64,000 nt of DNA from Halopseudomonas pelagia (GCF_009497895.1 NZ_CP033116.1:1488001-1552000), one strand, 5' to 3'; positions 49,691 through 59,450 are shown, counted from the stretch's first letter. Numbers and translations are program-made. The notes: generated by a model from the letters alone, not told the origin.

Positions 49691-51376
49691 TCAGGGTGCA
49701 GTTTGCGGCGCGTACTCTTCCAGATACAGCGTTTCGGTATGCAACTGCTCAAGTGAGGCGCGATGTCCAACGCTGATGATGATCGCGTCGGGCAGGGTCT
49801 GGGTCAGCAATCCGTAGCAGTGAGCCTCCATGGCACTGTCCAGCGCCGAGCTGCTTTCATCCAGAAACAGTACGTTAGGGCGGATCAGCAGCGTTCGTAC
49901 AAAGGCGCAGCGTTGCTGCTCGCCGAGGCTCAAGGTCTGAGACCAGTCGATTTCCTTGTCAAGATGCTCTGTCAGATGTTCAAGCTGACATTGCTGCAGT
50001 ATGTGACTCAGGGTGGCGTCCTGCTCGGGGCGGGTTGGGGCAGGGTACCAGAGCATGTCGCGCAGGCTGCCGAGCGGCAGATAGGGCTTTTGCGCCAGCG
50101 TCAGTACGCTGCCCAGATCATAGGTAGCCTTGCCTGAGGCGTCGCTCCAGATACCGGTCAGGGCGCGGATCAGGGTGGATTTGCCAAAGCCGGAAGGGGC
50201 TTGCACCAGTAATCTGTCGCCGGACTGCAGGGCCAGATTCAGGCCGTTTAGCAAGGGTTTGCCATCGGGCAGCCAGAGCGAAAGATTTTCGATTTCGAGG
50301 CGCCCTGGCTGGTGTTCCAGCTGAACGCCAGGCTCGCCCTTCACGCTGTCCAGACGTTTTTGAAAGCCCATAAGGCGGTCGACTACGGCCTTCCATTCGG
50401 CAATCTCCAGAAAGGCACGCACCAGATAGGCCATGGCTTCGTGGACTTCGCCAAAGGCGGCGCTGATCTGCGTGAGACGGCCCAAGGGAAAGGCGCCAGC
50501 GAAGAATTGCGGTGCCATGATAAACATCGGAATCACGGTGGCGGTGCGCATGTAGAAGGTCGAGTAGCCGAGCACCACTTTCTGCTGTTTCACCAGGGCC
50601 CAGAAGTTTTCCAGCGCGGCGCTCAGACGCCGGTTGAAGCGGGCATCTTCCTCTGCCTCCCCACGGTATTGCGCCACGGCTTCGGCGTTTTCACGCAGGC
50701 GCATCAGCGAGAACCGGAAGTCCGCCTCTCTTTTCTGCTGAATGAAGTTCAGCCGCGGGAGGGCGCGCCCTAGCCAGAAGGCCCCACCCGTGCCGAGAAT
50801 CGAATATAACATCGCGGCCCAGACCAGCAGGCCGGGGATGATGATCTCCTCCCCGCCGATTGGCAGCATGACCAGGCTCGAGGCCTGCCAGAGAATGTGC
50901 AGGAAGGAGAACAGCGACACCAGTGAGGTCATCAGCCCCAGGCTGAGCTTCAGCGACATGCTGATAAACAGATAGATATCTTCGGCTATCCGTTGATCCG
51001 GGTTGTCGGTTTCCGGGGCATTCAGCTGCAACTTGAGGTAACGATGGCGTTGCAGCCACTGCTGCAGAGTGTTCCGGGTGGACCAGCGACGCCAGCGCAG
51101 AGTCAGTTTCTGCTGAAAATGGAACGCGGCAACGGTGAAGGTGGCCAGCGCCAGTTGCAGCAGGATGAACTGGGCGCCGCCGATCAGAAAGGCGTCGTAG
51201 TCCAGCGCCTGCAGGGCGTTGTAGAAATGCAGATTCCAGAAGTTGGTGAGGATGTTGACCCCCACCAGGCACAGGTTCATGAGCACGGTTCCGAGCAACA
51301 ATAGCCAGGCTGCACGTTTTTCCGTGGAGGTCCAGAAGGGCCGGGCGAGTAACCAGAAATCACGTAATGTCTGCAT
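49691..51376 (-). CDS. ABC transporter with fused permease and ATPase (YddA/SbmA-like)
   Basis: The 561-residue protein has an N-terminal membrane half of the SbmA/BacA type (WNLHFYNALQALDYDAFLIGG, RRWSTRNTLQQWLQRHRYLK, DNPDQRIAEDIYLF) and a C-terminal ATPase with Walker A APSGFGKST, signature LSLGEQQRCAFVRTL and Walker B VLFLDESSSALD. It is the vitamin B12/peptide-type exporter-importer class. A Fur-type site lies in the shared promoter with the FhuF-like gene, so it may move an iron-related molecule such as a siderophore. Confidence 0.85.
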   Translation of the reverse strand: MQTLRDFWLLARPFWTSTEKRAAWLLLLGTVLMNLCLVGVNILTNFWNLHFYNALQALDYDAFLIGGAQFILLQLALATFTVAAFHFQQKLTLRWRRWSTRNTLQQWLQRHRYLKLQLNAPETDNPDQRIAEDIYLFISMSLKLSLGLMTSLVSLFSFLHILWQASSLVMLPIGGEEIIIPGLLVWAAMLYSILGTGGAFWLGRALPRLNFIQQKREADFRFSLMRLRENAEAVAQYRGEAEEDARFNRRLSAALENFWALVKQQKVVLGYSTFYMRTATVIPMFIMAPQFFAGAFPLGRLTQISAAFGEVHEAMAYLVRAFLEIAEWKAVVDRLMGFQKRLDSVKGEPGVQLEHQPGRLEIENLSLWLPDGKPLLNGLNLALQSGDRLLVQAPSGFGKSTLIRALTGIWSDASGKATYDLGSVLTLAQKPYLPLGSLRDMLWYPAPTRPEQDATLSHILQQCQLEHLTEHLDKEIDWSQTLSLGEQQRCAFVRTLLIRPNVLFLDESSSALDSAMEAHCYGLLTQTLPDAIIISVGHRASLEQLHTETLYLEEYAPQTAP

Positions 51377-51438
51377 GTCGCCCCAAGTTACCCTACGTAA
51401 AACGCTTGGAGTTTATAGGCACAGGGCTATACCATCAA

Positions 51439-51457
51439 CGCTAATCGTTCTCATTGG
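51439..51457. promoter_or_regulatory. Fur-type box in the ABC/FhuF divergent promoter
   Basis: CGCTAATCGTTCTCATTGG (reverse AATGAGAACGATTAG) fits the Fur consensus well, and sits between the divergent ABC and FhuF-like genes. It overlaps the TTG taken as the FhuF start. Confidence 0.55.
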
Positions 51458-52263
51458 TTTTTAGCGGAAGTGGGGAGCAGGCTATCAAACTACCCGACTG
51501 GCTGTGCCAGGCATGGCCGCCCATCCAGCGTGTTATTCAGCACGAAAGCAATGGTCGACAGGCTGTGCCATTGAGCCGCCTTGCTGAGCCGGCTGTACTA
51601 TTGCCGCTACTGGATCAGTTCTCTGAGTTATACCCGGGGTTGAAGCGCCCTCCGGTGGCTTCCCAGTGGTCGATGAATTATCTCAGCGTGCTCTTGCCCG
51701 CTACCCTGGCAGCAGTGCTGGCGGGCAAGCGGGAGATCGCGTTCTGGGATGACGAGGTCGCGCTGCTGCATGAGGTGGGCCAACCCGCAGCCCTGAAGAT
51801 TCCCGATCAATTGAACGAGCTGACGCCGGATCAGCGTTCCGAGTACTGGACGCGCCTGCTGCTAGAGCATCTTGAACCGCTGATGGGCACTATCGCCGCC
51901 TGGGGTGGATTGGCACCCAAGGTGTTGTGGGGCAATTTGGCGGCCGTCTGGGATGGCGCATTTGCTCGCCTGGATCCTGACTTGAGCCTAGAAGGCTTTG
52001 CCGAGGCACATCGCTGGCTTGAGCAGGCCAGTGTGGCGGCAGGCCGCATAAGACCGCGGGCACTGCAATGGATGGCGGATTCCCCCGCACCTGAGGTCTG
52101 TGCGCGTATTCCGCTACGGCGACATTGCTGCCTGCATTACCAGTTGCATGCACCAGTACCGGGCAAGCCCCAGGTGCTGTGCGAGTCCTGTCCGAAATTA
52201 CTCCGCTTGCCGCAGGCAGAGCAGGCCAGCTACCTGCGCTCGATTTATCTCGGCGACCACTAG
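51454..52263 (+). CDS. FhuF-like ferric-siderophore reductase
   Basis: The 269-residue reading frame may begin at the TTG at 51454, but no clear RBS precedes it and the Fur-type box overlaps, so the true start is uncertain and could be a little later. The FhuF fold is recognised by SQWSMNYLSVLLPATLAAVL and LLLEHLEPLMGTIAAWGGLAPKVLW. The C-terminus has a [2Fe-2S] motif, CC (RRHCCLHYQL), then C-x2-C (LCESCP), with sixteen residues between rather than the ten I recall in E. coli. It reduces Fe(III)-siderophores in the cytoplasm to release iron. Confidence 0.75.
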   Translation: MVFSGSGEQAIKLPDWLCQAWPPIQRVIQHESNGRQAVPLSRLAEPAVLLPLLDQFSELYPGLKRPPVASQWSMNYLSVLLPATLAAVLAGKREIAFWDDEVALLHEVGQPAALKIPDQLNELTPDQRSEYWTRLLLEHLEPLMGTIAAWGGLAPKVLWGNLAAVWDGAFARLDPDLSLEGFAEAHRWLEQASVAAGRIRPRALQWMADSPAPEVCARIPLRRHCCLHYQLHAPVPGKPQVLCESCPKLLRLPQAEQASYLRSIYLGDH

Positions 52264-52310
52264 TTCGCCGCACTCTTTGCCGGTACCGGCTGAATCCTTA
52301 GCCTGTTTCA

Positions 52311-52329
52311 AATGATAATAGTTATCAAA
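52311..52329. promoter_or_regulatory. Fur box before the TonB-dependent receptor
   Basis: AATGATAATAGTTATCAAA is close to the canonical Fur box and lies 136 bases before the receptor start. Iron repression of the receptor is very likely. Confidence 0.8.
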
Positions 52330-52464
52330 AGCATTGAATTACTTTGCTGCGATCGATAATATTTCGCGTTTGGGCGCGCCAGGCTTTTGCGCCGGGCTGC
52401 GTGGGGAGGGGCGATTTATCCAGGTCGCTTCAGGCGAGGTAACTAGGGGTAGGGTGAGATCCGA

Positions 52465-54546
52465 ATGAACCACTTCAAAAGAAAAACGCTGGTACTGGCA
52501 GTGGCCGCTGGCCTGATGGCGACGAATTTCGCCTGGGCGGATGAGGCGGAAAAAGCCGGTGGTGCACTGCAGTTGAAGGATGTAGTGGTAACAGGCGAGA
52601 AGTTTCAGCGCACCCAGGACAGCACTCTGTCCAGCGTAGCGGTGATAACCGGTGAAGATATCCGTAGCCACGGTGATCAGGATCTGCAGGCCGTGTTGCA
52701 CCGCACGCCAGGGGTGTACGCCCAGTCGGGTAACGAGAACTGGGGTATTCGCGGCATTCCGGTCTCCGGCTTTGATGATCAGGGCCCTGCGGCCATGAAC
52801 GGAGCGGTATCGGTCTATGTTGATGATGCCCTGCAGGTCAACCGCCTGCTTACGCTCAACCCGCTACCGCTCTGGGATATGGAGCAGGTGGAGATTTACC
52901 GCGGAGCCCAATCCACTACCCAGGGGCGTAACTCGCTGGCTGGCGCCATTGTGATGAGAACCCGTAATCCCACGTTCAACCCGGAATTTGCCGTGCAGGG
53001 CAATGTGGGCAAGTACGGTGAGCGCGGCGCCTCGGCTGTCGCCAACGGCACGCTGGTGGATGGCGTAGTAGCCGGCAGGCTGGCGATCGATTATCAGACA
53101 GCCGACGGCTATATCGAGAACCAGTCGCTGAACAAGGATGCCAACCTGCTGCGCTCGTCCAACATCCGTGGCAAGTTGCTCATTCTTCCTTCAAATGACG
53201 CGGATCTGCTGCTGACCTTTGCCCGCACAGAGCAGCGCAGCGGTATCAACGCGGTAGCTGCGAATGACGGCAAGCCGGACTATTTCAATCTGTATGAGAA
53301 CACCGAGACGTATAACACTCTGGAGCAGAACACGGCTACGGCCAAGCTGGACTATCGGCTGGATGATCTCTGGACCCTGACCAGTGTGACCTCCGGTACC
53401 TGGTCCGAGCATCGCTCGGTTCTCGATTTCGACCGTCTGCCAACGGTGACCCAGACTGCTCCTCGCCATCATGAACAGACGTTGGGTAGCCAGGAACTGC
53501 GTCTGGGCTATTCGGCGGAGCACGTTGAGGGGCTGGTTGGCGTATATCTGGGCCGGTTCGAAGGCGAAATAGACGATCAGCTGGTCAACGCCGGCACCGT
53601 GCTGCTGGACCAGCAGGGCAAAACCCGAATCGATAGTCAGGCTCTGTTCGGCGAGTTGAACTGGGAGTTCGTCGACCGCTGGCAACTGATTACTGGCTTG
53701 CGCTGGGATCATGAAAAGAACCGAACCCGCATCAACTACCCCACGGACGTGCTGGGTATTGCCGCCGACCCGGACGCAGATGAAGAAATCAGCTCCAGCG
53801 TGCTGCTGCCGAAGCTTGGCCTGAGCTATGCGCTGGCTGAAAACCAGTTGCTCGGCCTGACCTGGCAGCGCGGTTATCGCAGTGGCGGCGTCAACGTCAG
53901 AACCCGCGCCACGCACGAGTCATATGACCCCGAGTTCACCAGCACTTACGAGCTGGCTTGGCGTGGTAACTGGCTGAACAAGCGCCTGCGCACCAATGCC
54001 AACCTATATCACACCACCTGGAAAGATCAGCAGGTGTCTTTCCTGGATGTGAGTGACGACACGGTCAAGGTGGCTAATGCGGCGGACAGCCGTATGGCTG
54101 GCCTTGAGCTGTCGGCCGAGTACATGGTCACAGCGCAACTGCTGCTGAATGCCGGGCTGGCCTATAACGATACCAAGTACAACTCGTTCGTGCGTGACGG
54201 TATTGACCTAAGTGGCTATGAGTTTGTACATGCGCCGAAAGAGATGGCCAACATCGGTGCCAACTACACCTTCGGCAATGGTTTGATGCTGGGCGGCGAT
54301 GTGGTTTACCAGGGCCGGAGCATTTCCAACTTCGACACCAGCGCTACCACTGTCATCGGCACCCGCTATAACGACAGTGTGGCGTTGGTAAACCTGAATG
54401 CGGAATACCCCTTGGGCGATGTCACGCTCAGTGGGTACGTGCGCAATCTGTTTGATGAGCGCTATATCACCAACAACCAGGGCGACGAATTGCTAGACGT
54501 CGGTGCGCCGATGACTTTAGGTATGGCCGCGCGTTACGACTTTTGA
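52465..54546 (+). CDS. TonB-dependent outer-membrane receptor (siderophore-type)
   Basis: The 693-residue protein has a signal peptide ending near NFAWADEAEK, then directly the plug (VVVTGEKFQRTQDSTLSSVA, DLQAVLHRTPGVYAQSG, GAQSTTQGRNSLAGAIVMRT) with no extra N-terminal signalling domain. The barrel ends with NLFDERYITNNQGDELLDVG and a terminal phenylalanine (MAARYDF), which is usual for outer-membrane proteins. It imports a ferric-siderophore or other chelate with TonB energy. A Fur box precedes it, and a FhuF-like reductase and an ABC protein are on the other side. Confidence 0.9.
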   Translation: MNHFKRKTLVLAVAAGLMATNFAWADEAEKAGGALQLKDVVVTGEKFQRTQDSTLSSVAVITGEDIRSHGDQDLQAVLHRTPGVYAQSGNENWGIRGIPVSGFDDQGPAAMNGAVSVYVDDALQVNRLLTLNPLPLWDMEQVEIYRGAQSTTQGRNSLAGAIVMRTRNPTFNPEFAVQGNVGKYGERGASAVANGTLVDGVVAGRLAIDYQTADGYIENQSLNKDANLLRSSNIRGKLLILPSNDADLLLTFARTEQRSGINAVAANDGKPDYFNLYENTETYNTLEQNTATAKLDYRLDDLWTLTSVTSGTWSEHRSVLDFDRLPTVTQTAPRHHEQTLGSQELRLGYSAEHVEGLVGVYLGRFEGEIDDQLVNAGTVLLDQQGKTRIDSQALFGELNWEFVDRWQLITGLRWDHEKNRTRINYPTDVLGIAADPDADEEISSSVLLPKLGLSYALAENQLLGLTWQRGYRSGGVNVRTRATHESYDPEFTSTYELAWRGNWLNKRLRTNANLYHTTWKDQQVSFLDVSDDTVKVANAADSRMAGLELSAEYMVTAQLLLNAGLAYNDTKYNSFVRDGIDLSGYEFVHAPKEMANIGANYTFGNGLMLGGDVVYQGRSISNFDTSATTVIGTRYNDSVALVNLNAEYPLGDVTLSGYVRNLFDERYITNNQGDELLDVGAPMTLGMAARYDF

Positions 54547-54552
54547 GGAAGG

Positions 54553-54580
54553 CTGGCGGCAGCAGGGTTGCTGCCGCCAG
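54553..54580. terminator. Terminator hairpin after the TonB receptor
   Basis: CTGGCGGCAGC (54553-54563) pairs with GCTGCCGCCAG (54570-54580) in an eleven-base stem just after the receptor stop. It lacks a long T-tract. Confidence 0.65.
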
Positions 54581-54612
54581 TGGGTGCATGGATGCACGTG
54601 GTGGCGCGGGAA

Positions 54613-55398
54613 TCACTCGAACGTGGGCAGTACCTGACCTTCATACTTCTCTTCGATAAAGGCTTTCACTTCCGGGCTGTTCAGCGCCTTGGCCAGCTTC
54701 TGGATGGCGTCGCTTTCAGCGTTATCCGAACGGGCGACCAGAATGTTGACGTAGGGCGACTCGGCACCTTCGATAACCAGGGCATCTTCAGTCGGGTTCA
54801 GGCCGGCTTCCAGGGCGTAGTTGGTGTTGATCAGTGCCAGGTCTACCTGGTTGAGTACGCGCGGCAGGGTGGCAGCTTCCAGTTCGCGGATGCGGATGTC
54901 TTTCGGGTTTTCGGCGATATCACGAGGGGTGGAGAGGATGTTGCCCTGATCCTTCAGGGTGATCACGCCAGCTTTCTGCAGCAGCAGCAGGGCACGGCCG
55001 CCATTGGTGGCATCGTTGGGGATGACCACGTTGGCGCCTTCGGGCAGATCATCCAGGCTCTCGATCTTGCTTGAGTAGGCGCCGAACGGCTCGACATGCA
55101 CGCTGGCGACGCTGACCAGGTCAGTGCCACGGCTGCTGTTGAACTCTTCCAGGTAGGGCAGGTGCTGGAAGAAGTTGGCGTCCAGGCGCTTTTCCGCGAC
55201 CTGTACGTTGGGCTGTACGTAATCGGTGAAGACGCGGATGTCCAGCTCTACGCCATCTTCGGCCAGGGCCGGTTTGACGAATTCGAGAATTTCGGCGTGG
55301 GGTACGGCGGTGGCCGCGACGGAGATCTTCTCGGCAGCCAGGGCTGGCAGGGTGGTCAGCGCCGCAGCAGCGGCCAGGGCAGTAAGTAATTTCTTCAT
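54613..55398 (-). CDS. metQ: Methionine ABC transporter substrate-binding protein
   Basis: The start at ATG 55398 has AAGGAG upstream. The 261-residue protein has a signal peptide ending TLPALAAEK, then the NlpA/MetQ fold: ISVAATAVPHAEILEFVKPA, DYVQPNVQVAEKRLDANFFQ, VVIPNDATNGGRALLLLQKA and LVNTNYALEAGL-like sequence (here LALINTNYALEAGLNPTED). No lipobox cysteine is seen at the signal cleavage site, unlike many MetQ lipoproteins, so it may be soluble. It is the last gene of metNIQ. Confidence 0.85.
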   Translation of the reverse strand: MKKLLTALAAAAALTTLPALAAEKISVAATAVPHAEILEFVKPALAEDGVELDIRVFTDYVQPNVQVAEKRLDANFFQHLPYLEEFNSSRGTDLVSVASVHVEPFGAYSSKIESLDDLPEGANVVIPNDATNGGRALLLLQKAGVITLKDQGNILSTPRDIAENPKDIRIRELEAATLPRVLNQVDLALINTNYALEAGLNPTEDALVIEGAESPYVNILVARSDNAESDAIQKLAKALNSPEVKAFIEEKYEGQVLPTFE

Positions 55399-55476
55399 TT
55401 CAAGCTCCTTGTGGGATAACACGCAGGCTTGCGGCGGATAGCCGGTGGCCTGCCTTCTTTCTTGGGATAAATGTCT

Positions 55477-56142
55477 TCACTTGCGTGAAAAATGCACAAC
55501 CAACCGGTCGCCGATGCTTTGCAGCACCTGGACCAGTATCAACAACAACACAACGGTAACGACCATGACATCCGGCTGGTAACGCTGGTAGCCATAGCGT
55601 ACGGCCAGGTCGCCGAGCCCGCCGCCGCCGATCAGGCCGGACATGGCAGTATAGGACACAAGGGTAATCGCGGTGACGGTCACGGCGGCGATGATGCCCG
55701 GCATTGCTTCGGGCAGCAGGGCGCTGGTAACGATCTGCCGCGGCGTGGCGCCGGCGGCCTGCGTGGCCTCGATAATGCCGCGGTCCACTTCACGCAGGGC
55801 GGTTTCCACCAGCCTTGCGAAGAACGGGGTGGCGCCAATCACCAGCGGTGGAATGGCGCCGGCGACGCCCAGGGAGGTACCGGCAATCACTACCGTGAAG
55901 GGAATCATCACGATCAACAGGATCACGAAGGGCACCGAGCGCAGAATATTTACCACCAGCGACATCGCCTGGTAGAACCATTTCTGCTCGAACATCTGCC
56001 GGGGGCCGGTCAGAAACAGCAGCACGCCCAGCGGCAAGCCGAGCACGATGGTAAAGAAGATCGAGCCGCCGAGCATGCTCAGGGTGTCCAGCGTGGCCTG
56101 CCAGATTTCCGGCCATATGACGTTGGGGAACAGGGCCTCCAT
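55477..56142 (-). CDS. metI: Methionine ABC transporter permease
   Basis: The 221-residue protein has about five membrane segments and the MetI docking loop EATQAAGATPRQIVTSALLPEA. The signature SYTAMSGLIGGGGLGDLAVRYGY is typical. Its ATG shares one base with the metN stop (TAATG), so translation is coupled. Confidence 0.9.
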   Translation of the reverse strand: MEALFPNVIWPEIWQATLDTLSMLGGSIFFTIVLGLPLGVLLFLTGPRQMFEQKWFYQAMSLVVNILRSVPFVILLIVMIPFTVVIAGTSLGVAGAIPPLVIGATPFFARLVETALREVDRGIIEATQAAGATPRQIVTSALLPEAMPGIIAAVTVTAITLVSYTAMSGLIGGGGLGDLAVRYGYQRYQPDVMVVTVVLLLILVQVLQSIGDRLVVHFSRK

Positions 56143-57149
56143 TAGCGTAGTACCTCCATATGCACGTCGGCGCGGGTAAAGCAGGCCAGCGCGGCGTCTA
56201 TGTCGCCGCCGGTCAGGGCCAAGGTCAGCTGGCCGTAGGGCGTGTCCTTGATGCGGTCGATACGGCCGGCGAGGATGCTGTAATCCACGCCGGTTTCCCG
56301 CGCGACACTGCCGAGCAGCGGCGCGTAGGTGGCGTCGCCGGTGAAGGTCAGCCGCAGTATGCGGCCTTCCACGTGGGCGTAATCGTCACGCTGTATACCC
56401 TCGTCGATCTGCTCGTCTTCCATCACGAAGCGCCGGGTGGTCGGGTGCTGGGGGTGCAGGAACACCTCGGTCACCGCGCCCAGCTCGACAATCACCCCGG
56501 CATCCATCACCGCAACGCGATCACAGACGCGGCGTACCACATCCATTTCATGGGTGATCAGCACGATGGTCAGGTTCAGCTCGCGGTTGATCTGGGCCAG
56601 CAGCTGCAATACCGAAGCGGTGGTTTGCGGGTCCAGCGCGCTGGTGGCTTCATCGCAGAGCAGCACCTTGGGGTTGGTCGATAGCGCACGGGCAATGCCG
56701 ACGCGCTGCTTCTGGCCGCCGGACAATTGCGCCGGGTACTTGTTGGCGTGCTCGGTCAGGCCGACGCGCACCAGCAGTTCGGCTACGCGGGTATTGATTT
56801 CGGCGCGGCTCAGTTCGCCAGCCAGCTTCAGGGGCAGGGCGACGTTGTCAGCCACGGTCTTGGACGACAGCAGATTGAAGTGCTGGAAGATCATGCCGAC
56901 CTGGCGGCGGAAGGCGCGCAGGCCCTTGGGGTCCAGCTGGGTGACGTCTTCACCGTCGATAACGATACTGCCGCCGGAGGGTTCCTCCAGGCGGTTTATC
57001 AGGCGTAGCAGGGTGCTCTTGCCGGCGCCGGAGTGGCCGACAATACCAAACACCTCGCCCCGGTCGATCTGCAGATCGGTCGGCTGCAGCGCAGGCACTG
57101 ACCGGCCTCCTACGCGATAGGCTTTGTGCACCTGCTTGAAATCAATCAC
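56142..57149 (-). CDS. metN: Methionine ABC transporter ATP-binding protein
   Basis: The start chosen is GTG 57149 ([20 protein letters not shown]) with GGAAGG six to twelve bases upstream; the ATG at 57164 is less well placed. The 335-residue protein has Walker [10 protein letters not shown], signature [16 protein letters not shown], Walker [13 protein letters not shown], and a C-terminal NIL (ACT-like) domain ([20 protein letters not shown], and [20 protein letters not shown]) that senses methionine for transinhibition. The order metN-metI-metQ fits the standard operon. No SAM riboswitch or clear MetJ box was seen. Confidence 0.9.
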   Translation of the reverse strand: MIDFKQVHKAYRVGGRSVPALQPTDLQIDRGEVFGIVGHSGAGKSTLLRLINRLEEPSGGSIVIDGEDVTQLDPKGLRAFRRQVGMIFQHFNLLSSKTVADNVALPLKLAGELSRAEINTRVAELLVRVGLTEHANKYPAQLSGGQKQRVGIARALSTNPKVLLCDEATSALDPQTTASVLQLLAQINRELNLTIVLITHEMDVVRRVCDRVAVMDAGVIVELGAVTEVFLHPQHPTTRRFVMEDEQIDEGIQRDDYAHVEGRILRLTFTGDATYAPLLGSVARETGVDYSILAGRIDRIKDTPYGQLTLALTGGDIDAALACFTRADVHMEVLR

Positions 57150-57325
57150 GCATTTACCTTCCATCTGTAAAGCACGGCCCGGCATCCCGGGCGCGAAAGC
57201 CGGCTAGTCTACCTGCACGGCTTCATGCGGTAAAAATCTTTATCGGCCTATGGTTATAACTGGAATGGAGTATAGCGGCGGATCTGACGAGCGAAGGCTG
57301 TGGCCAGCGGCTGGCGCGCTTCAGC

Positions 57326-58096
57326 TTATCTCCTTCGCCTGCGCATGGATCGTCGCCTCAGGAACAACAGATCGTCCACTGCCGGCACAATGGCGAGTAC
57401 CACCAGGGCCAGTGCCAGCGGAACCGTCGCGATATAGCCGATGTGCTTGAACCCCAGTGCACCGATGACCCCTCCGAGGAAGAAGGACATCAGCAGCAAG
57501 CTCAGGACTGTGAGCCTGGATCGGTTGGCCGAGACCTTGGGCAACGTTAGTGACTTATCCGCATTCCAATAGACCAGTTTGCCAAGCTCAATGCCGATGT
57601 CCGTGACGATGCCGGTAACGTGCGTGGTTCTGATTTCCGCATTCGACAGTTTGGTGATCAGGGCATTCTGCAAGCCCATGATGAAACATAGCAGCATGAC
57701 GGTCACCGGCACGAACAGCCCGCTAATTGTCGACAGCTTTGCCCCGAGCAAACCAAAGCACAGCAGCAGAGCCGCCTCAAGCAGCAGCGGCAATGCAAAC
57801 ACGCCATGCATTTTTTGCCGGCGTGAGTAGTTGACCATCACCGCCGTGCAGGCGGCGCCCAGAAGAAAACACAGCAAACCGCCAATGCCGCTCAAAACCA
57901 GCCCATACCCGCCCAGCGCAATGTTGTCCGCCATGGAGGCGACGATGCCGGTCATATGTGAGGTGTGTTGCTGAACCGCCATAAAGCCACCGGCGTTGGT
58001 AGCGCCGGCGACAAAGGCCAGCACGAAACCCAGATGCCGGTTGGCGTCAGTGCTGCGCTTTCGGCCGGCTAGCCTTCTGGCAAGATTGATTGGCAT
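57326..58096 (-). CDS. DUF1275 (YoaK) family membrane protein
   Basis: The 256-residue protein from ATG 58096 (GAG nine bases upstream) has six or seven hydrophobic segments. FVAGATNAGGFMAVQQHTSHMTGIV near residue 30 and MGLQNALITKLSNAEIRTTHVTGIVTDIGIELG near 145 are the family signatures. DUF1275 proteins are inner-membrane proteins of unknown function. It is upstream of metN but separated by a 175-base gap, so it need not be cotranscribed. Confidence 0.85.
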   Translation of the reverse strand: MPINLARRLAGRKRSTDANRHLGFVLAFVAGATNAGGFMAVQQHTSHMTGIVASMADNIALGGYGLVLSGIGGLLCFLLGAACTAVMVNYSRRQKMHGVFALPLLLEAALLLCFGLLGAKLSTISGLFVPVTVMLLCFIMGLQNALITKLSNAEIRTTHVTGIVTDIGIELGKLVYWNADKSLTLPKVSANRSRLTVLSLLLMSFFLGGVIGALGFKHIGYIATVPLALALVVLAIVPAVDDLLFLRRRSMRRRRR

Positions 58097-58170
58097 CTGC
58101 ACTTACTCATTACATGGGGCTAGCGGGAGGGGTGGCTGGGCCAATGGGGATATGGAAGGCAGGGGAGAAT

Positions 58171-58401
58171 CTAGCAGTGCACCTCTACTCGTTTTATACC
58201 CAGCTCCTTCAGCTCATCAACTACATCGTCCAGGCGCACGAACGACTCGACTGACTCCATGTCGTTGACCAGAAAAAAGCTCTTGCCCGCGCCCTTTTTG
58301 AAAAACACGATCCATTCTTTGGTATTGGCGGGGTTTGCCATCACGTGGGTATCGAAAACGATCCCTCGGGCATGCCGGTTCTTTACATCTTCACGCGTCA
58401 T
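58171..58401 (-). CDS. Small hypothetical cytoplasmic protein
   Basis: The 76-residue protein starts MTREDVKNRHARGIVFDTHV and continues IVFFKKGAGKSFFLVNDMES and FVRLDDVVDELKELGIKRVE. It has no signal peptide or membrane segment and looks like a compact alpha/beta fold. RBS GGTGA is present. Similar short proteins occur in pseudomonads, but I know no function. Confidence 0.65.
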   Translation of the reverse strand: MTREDVKNRHARGIVFDTHVMANPANTKEWIVFFKKGAGKSFFLVNDMESVESFVRLDDVVDELKELGIKRVEVHC

Positions 58402-58598
58402 TCAGATCACCGCAGTATAAGGAAGGCTCGCGAGAGGGGGCTTGCAGTCTAGTGGTGGAGACCGCGCTTTGCCGTCAGGAGAGTCGCGTTGATTCTACAC
58501 CTGTCCGCAGCTTCATGCGCTTTACGCAGAGCCGTGACTGGCCAGCGCAGCATTCAGCACCAAACCGGTGCAATTCAACATCGTTGTCGCGCCTGCGC

Positions 58599-58608
58599 TT
58601 GTATACAA
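58599..58608. promoter_or_regulatory. GntR operator-like palindrome before the GntR gene
   Basis: TTGTATACAA is a perfect palindrome 50 bases before the GntR start. The same ten bases occur at 61701-61710 in the racemase/puuE promoter, suggesting autoregulation and control of the allantoin genes. Confidence 0.7.
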
Positions 58609-58657
58609 TGGCCGTTGCCATAAACTGAACTTGCTCCGTACAGAGAGACACTCACCC

Positions 58658-59431
58658 ATGAAAGAACCCCGGTCACTGTCTGCCGCCACTTTGGCTGACC
58701 CTGATCCTGCTGCGTCTGGCCAGCAAAAAGCCGAAACCAGAGGCACCAGCCACCACGAGCGAATCTACCGCGCCATCAGCGATGCGGTGATCGAGCACCG
58801 GCTCAAGCCGGGCGCGCGCTTGCGCGAGGATGCGCTGGCTGAGGTGTTCGGCATCAGCCGCACCGGTATCCGCAAGGTGTTGCAGCGCCTGGCCCTGGAG
58901 CAGTTGATAACCCTGACGCCCGGCAAGGGCGCGGCGGTGGCGCGGCCGACGGCGGAGGAGGCGCGGGAGATCTTTGATGCCAGGCGGATGATCGAGTGTG
59001 CCTTGATGGCTCGCTTGGCTACGCGCATTACCGCAGCCGAGATCGAAGAAGTGCGTGCAGTTGCCCAGCGTGAACAACAGGCGCTGCGTGGGCATGAGCA
59101 GAGTGCGGCGATCAGGGCGTCTGCGGCCTTTCATGCGCGCCTGGCGGAATTGGCGGGTAATCAGACGCTGGCACCGTTTGTTGCGCAGCTCTGTTCGCGC
59201 TCGTCATTGATTCTGGCGGTGTATGGGCACTCGGGCGACCTGGGTTGTGACTGCAATGATCACAATCACCTGGTGGATCTGCTGGAGGCGCGGGACAGTG
59301 ACGGCGCAGCGGCCTTCATGCACCGGCACCTGGATGCGATCGAAGGTTCGCTGTCTATTGAGGATGCGGTGGATGAAACGCCGGATCTGCGCGATGTATT
59401 TGCTGTCTACCAGCAGGAAAGTGCCAGCTAG
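58658..59431 (+). CDS. GntR family (FadR-type) regulator of the allantoin locus
   Basis: The start ATG 58658 is used because the palindrome lies upstream of it. The 257-residue protein has a GntR winged helix (ISDAVIEHRLKPGARLREDA, EVFGISRTGIRKVLQRLALE) and an all-alpha FCD domain with likely metal ligands (ASAAFHARLAELAGN, CNDHNHLVDLLEARD). FCD regulators bind organic acids. The TTGTATACAA sites near this gene and before the racemase/puuE pair point to it as the local regulator. Confidence 0.85.
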   Translation: MKEPRSLSAATLADPDPAASGQQKAETRGTSHHERIYRAISDAVIEHRLKPGARLREDALAEVFGISRTGIRKVLQRLALEQLITLTPGKGAAVARPTAEEAREIFDARRMIECALMARLATRITAAEIEEVRAVAQREQQALRGHEQSAAIRASAAFHARLAELAGNQTLAPFVAQLCSRSSLILAVYGHSGDLGCDCNDHNHLVDLLEARDSDGAAAFMHRHLDAIEGSLSIEDAVDETPDLRDVFAVYQQESAS

Positions 59432-59450
59432 CGCGGCAGTCAACCGGAGA

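Noticed and set aside
57150..57325. Possible SAM riboswitch or MetJ site before metN
   Set aside because: No conserved riboswitch stem or AGACGTCT-like repeat could be found in the short leader.
58171..58401. Toxin-antitoxin gene
   Set aside because: The 76-residue protein stands alone, with no partner gene and no recognised toxin or antitoxin motif.
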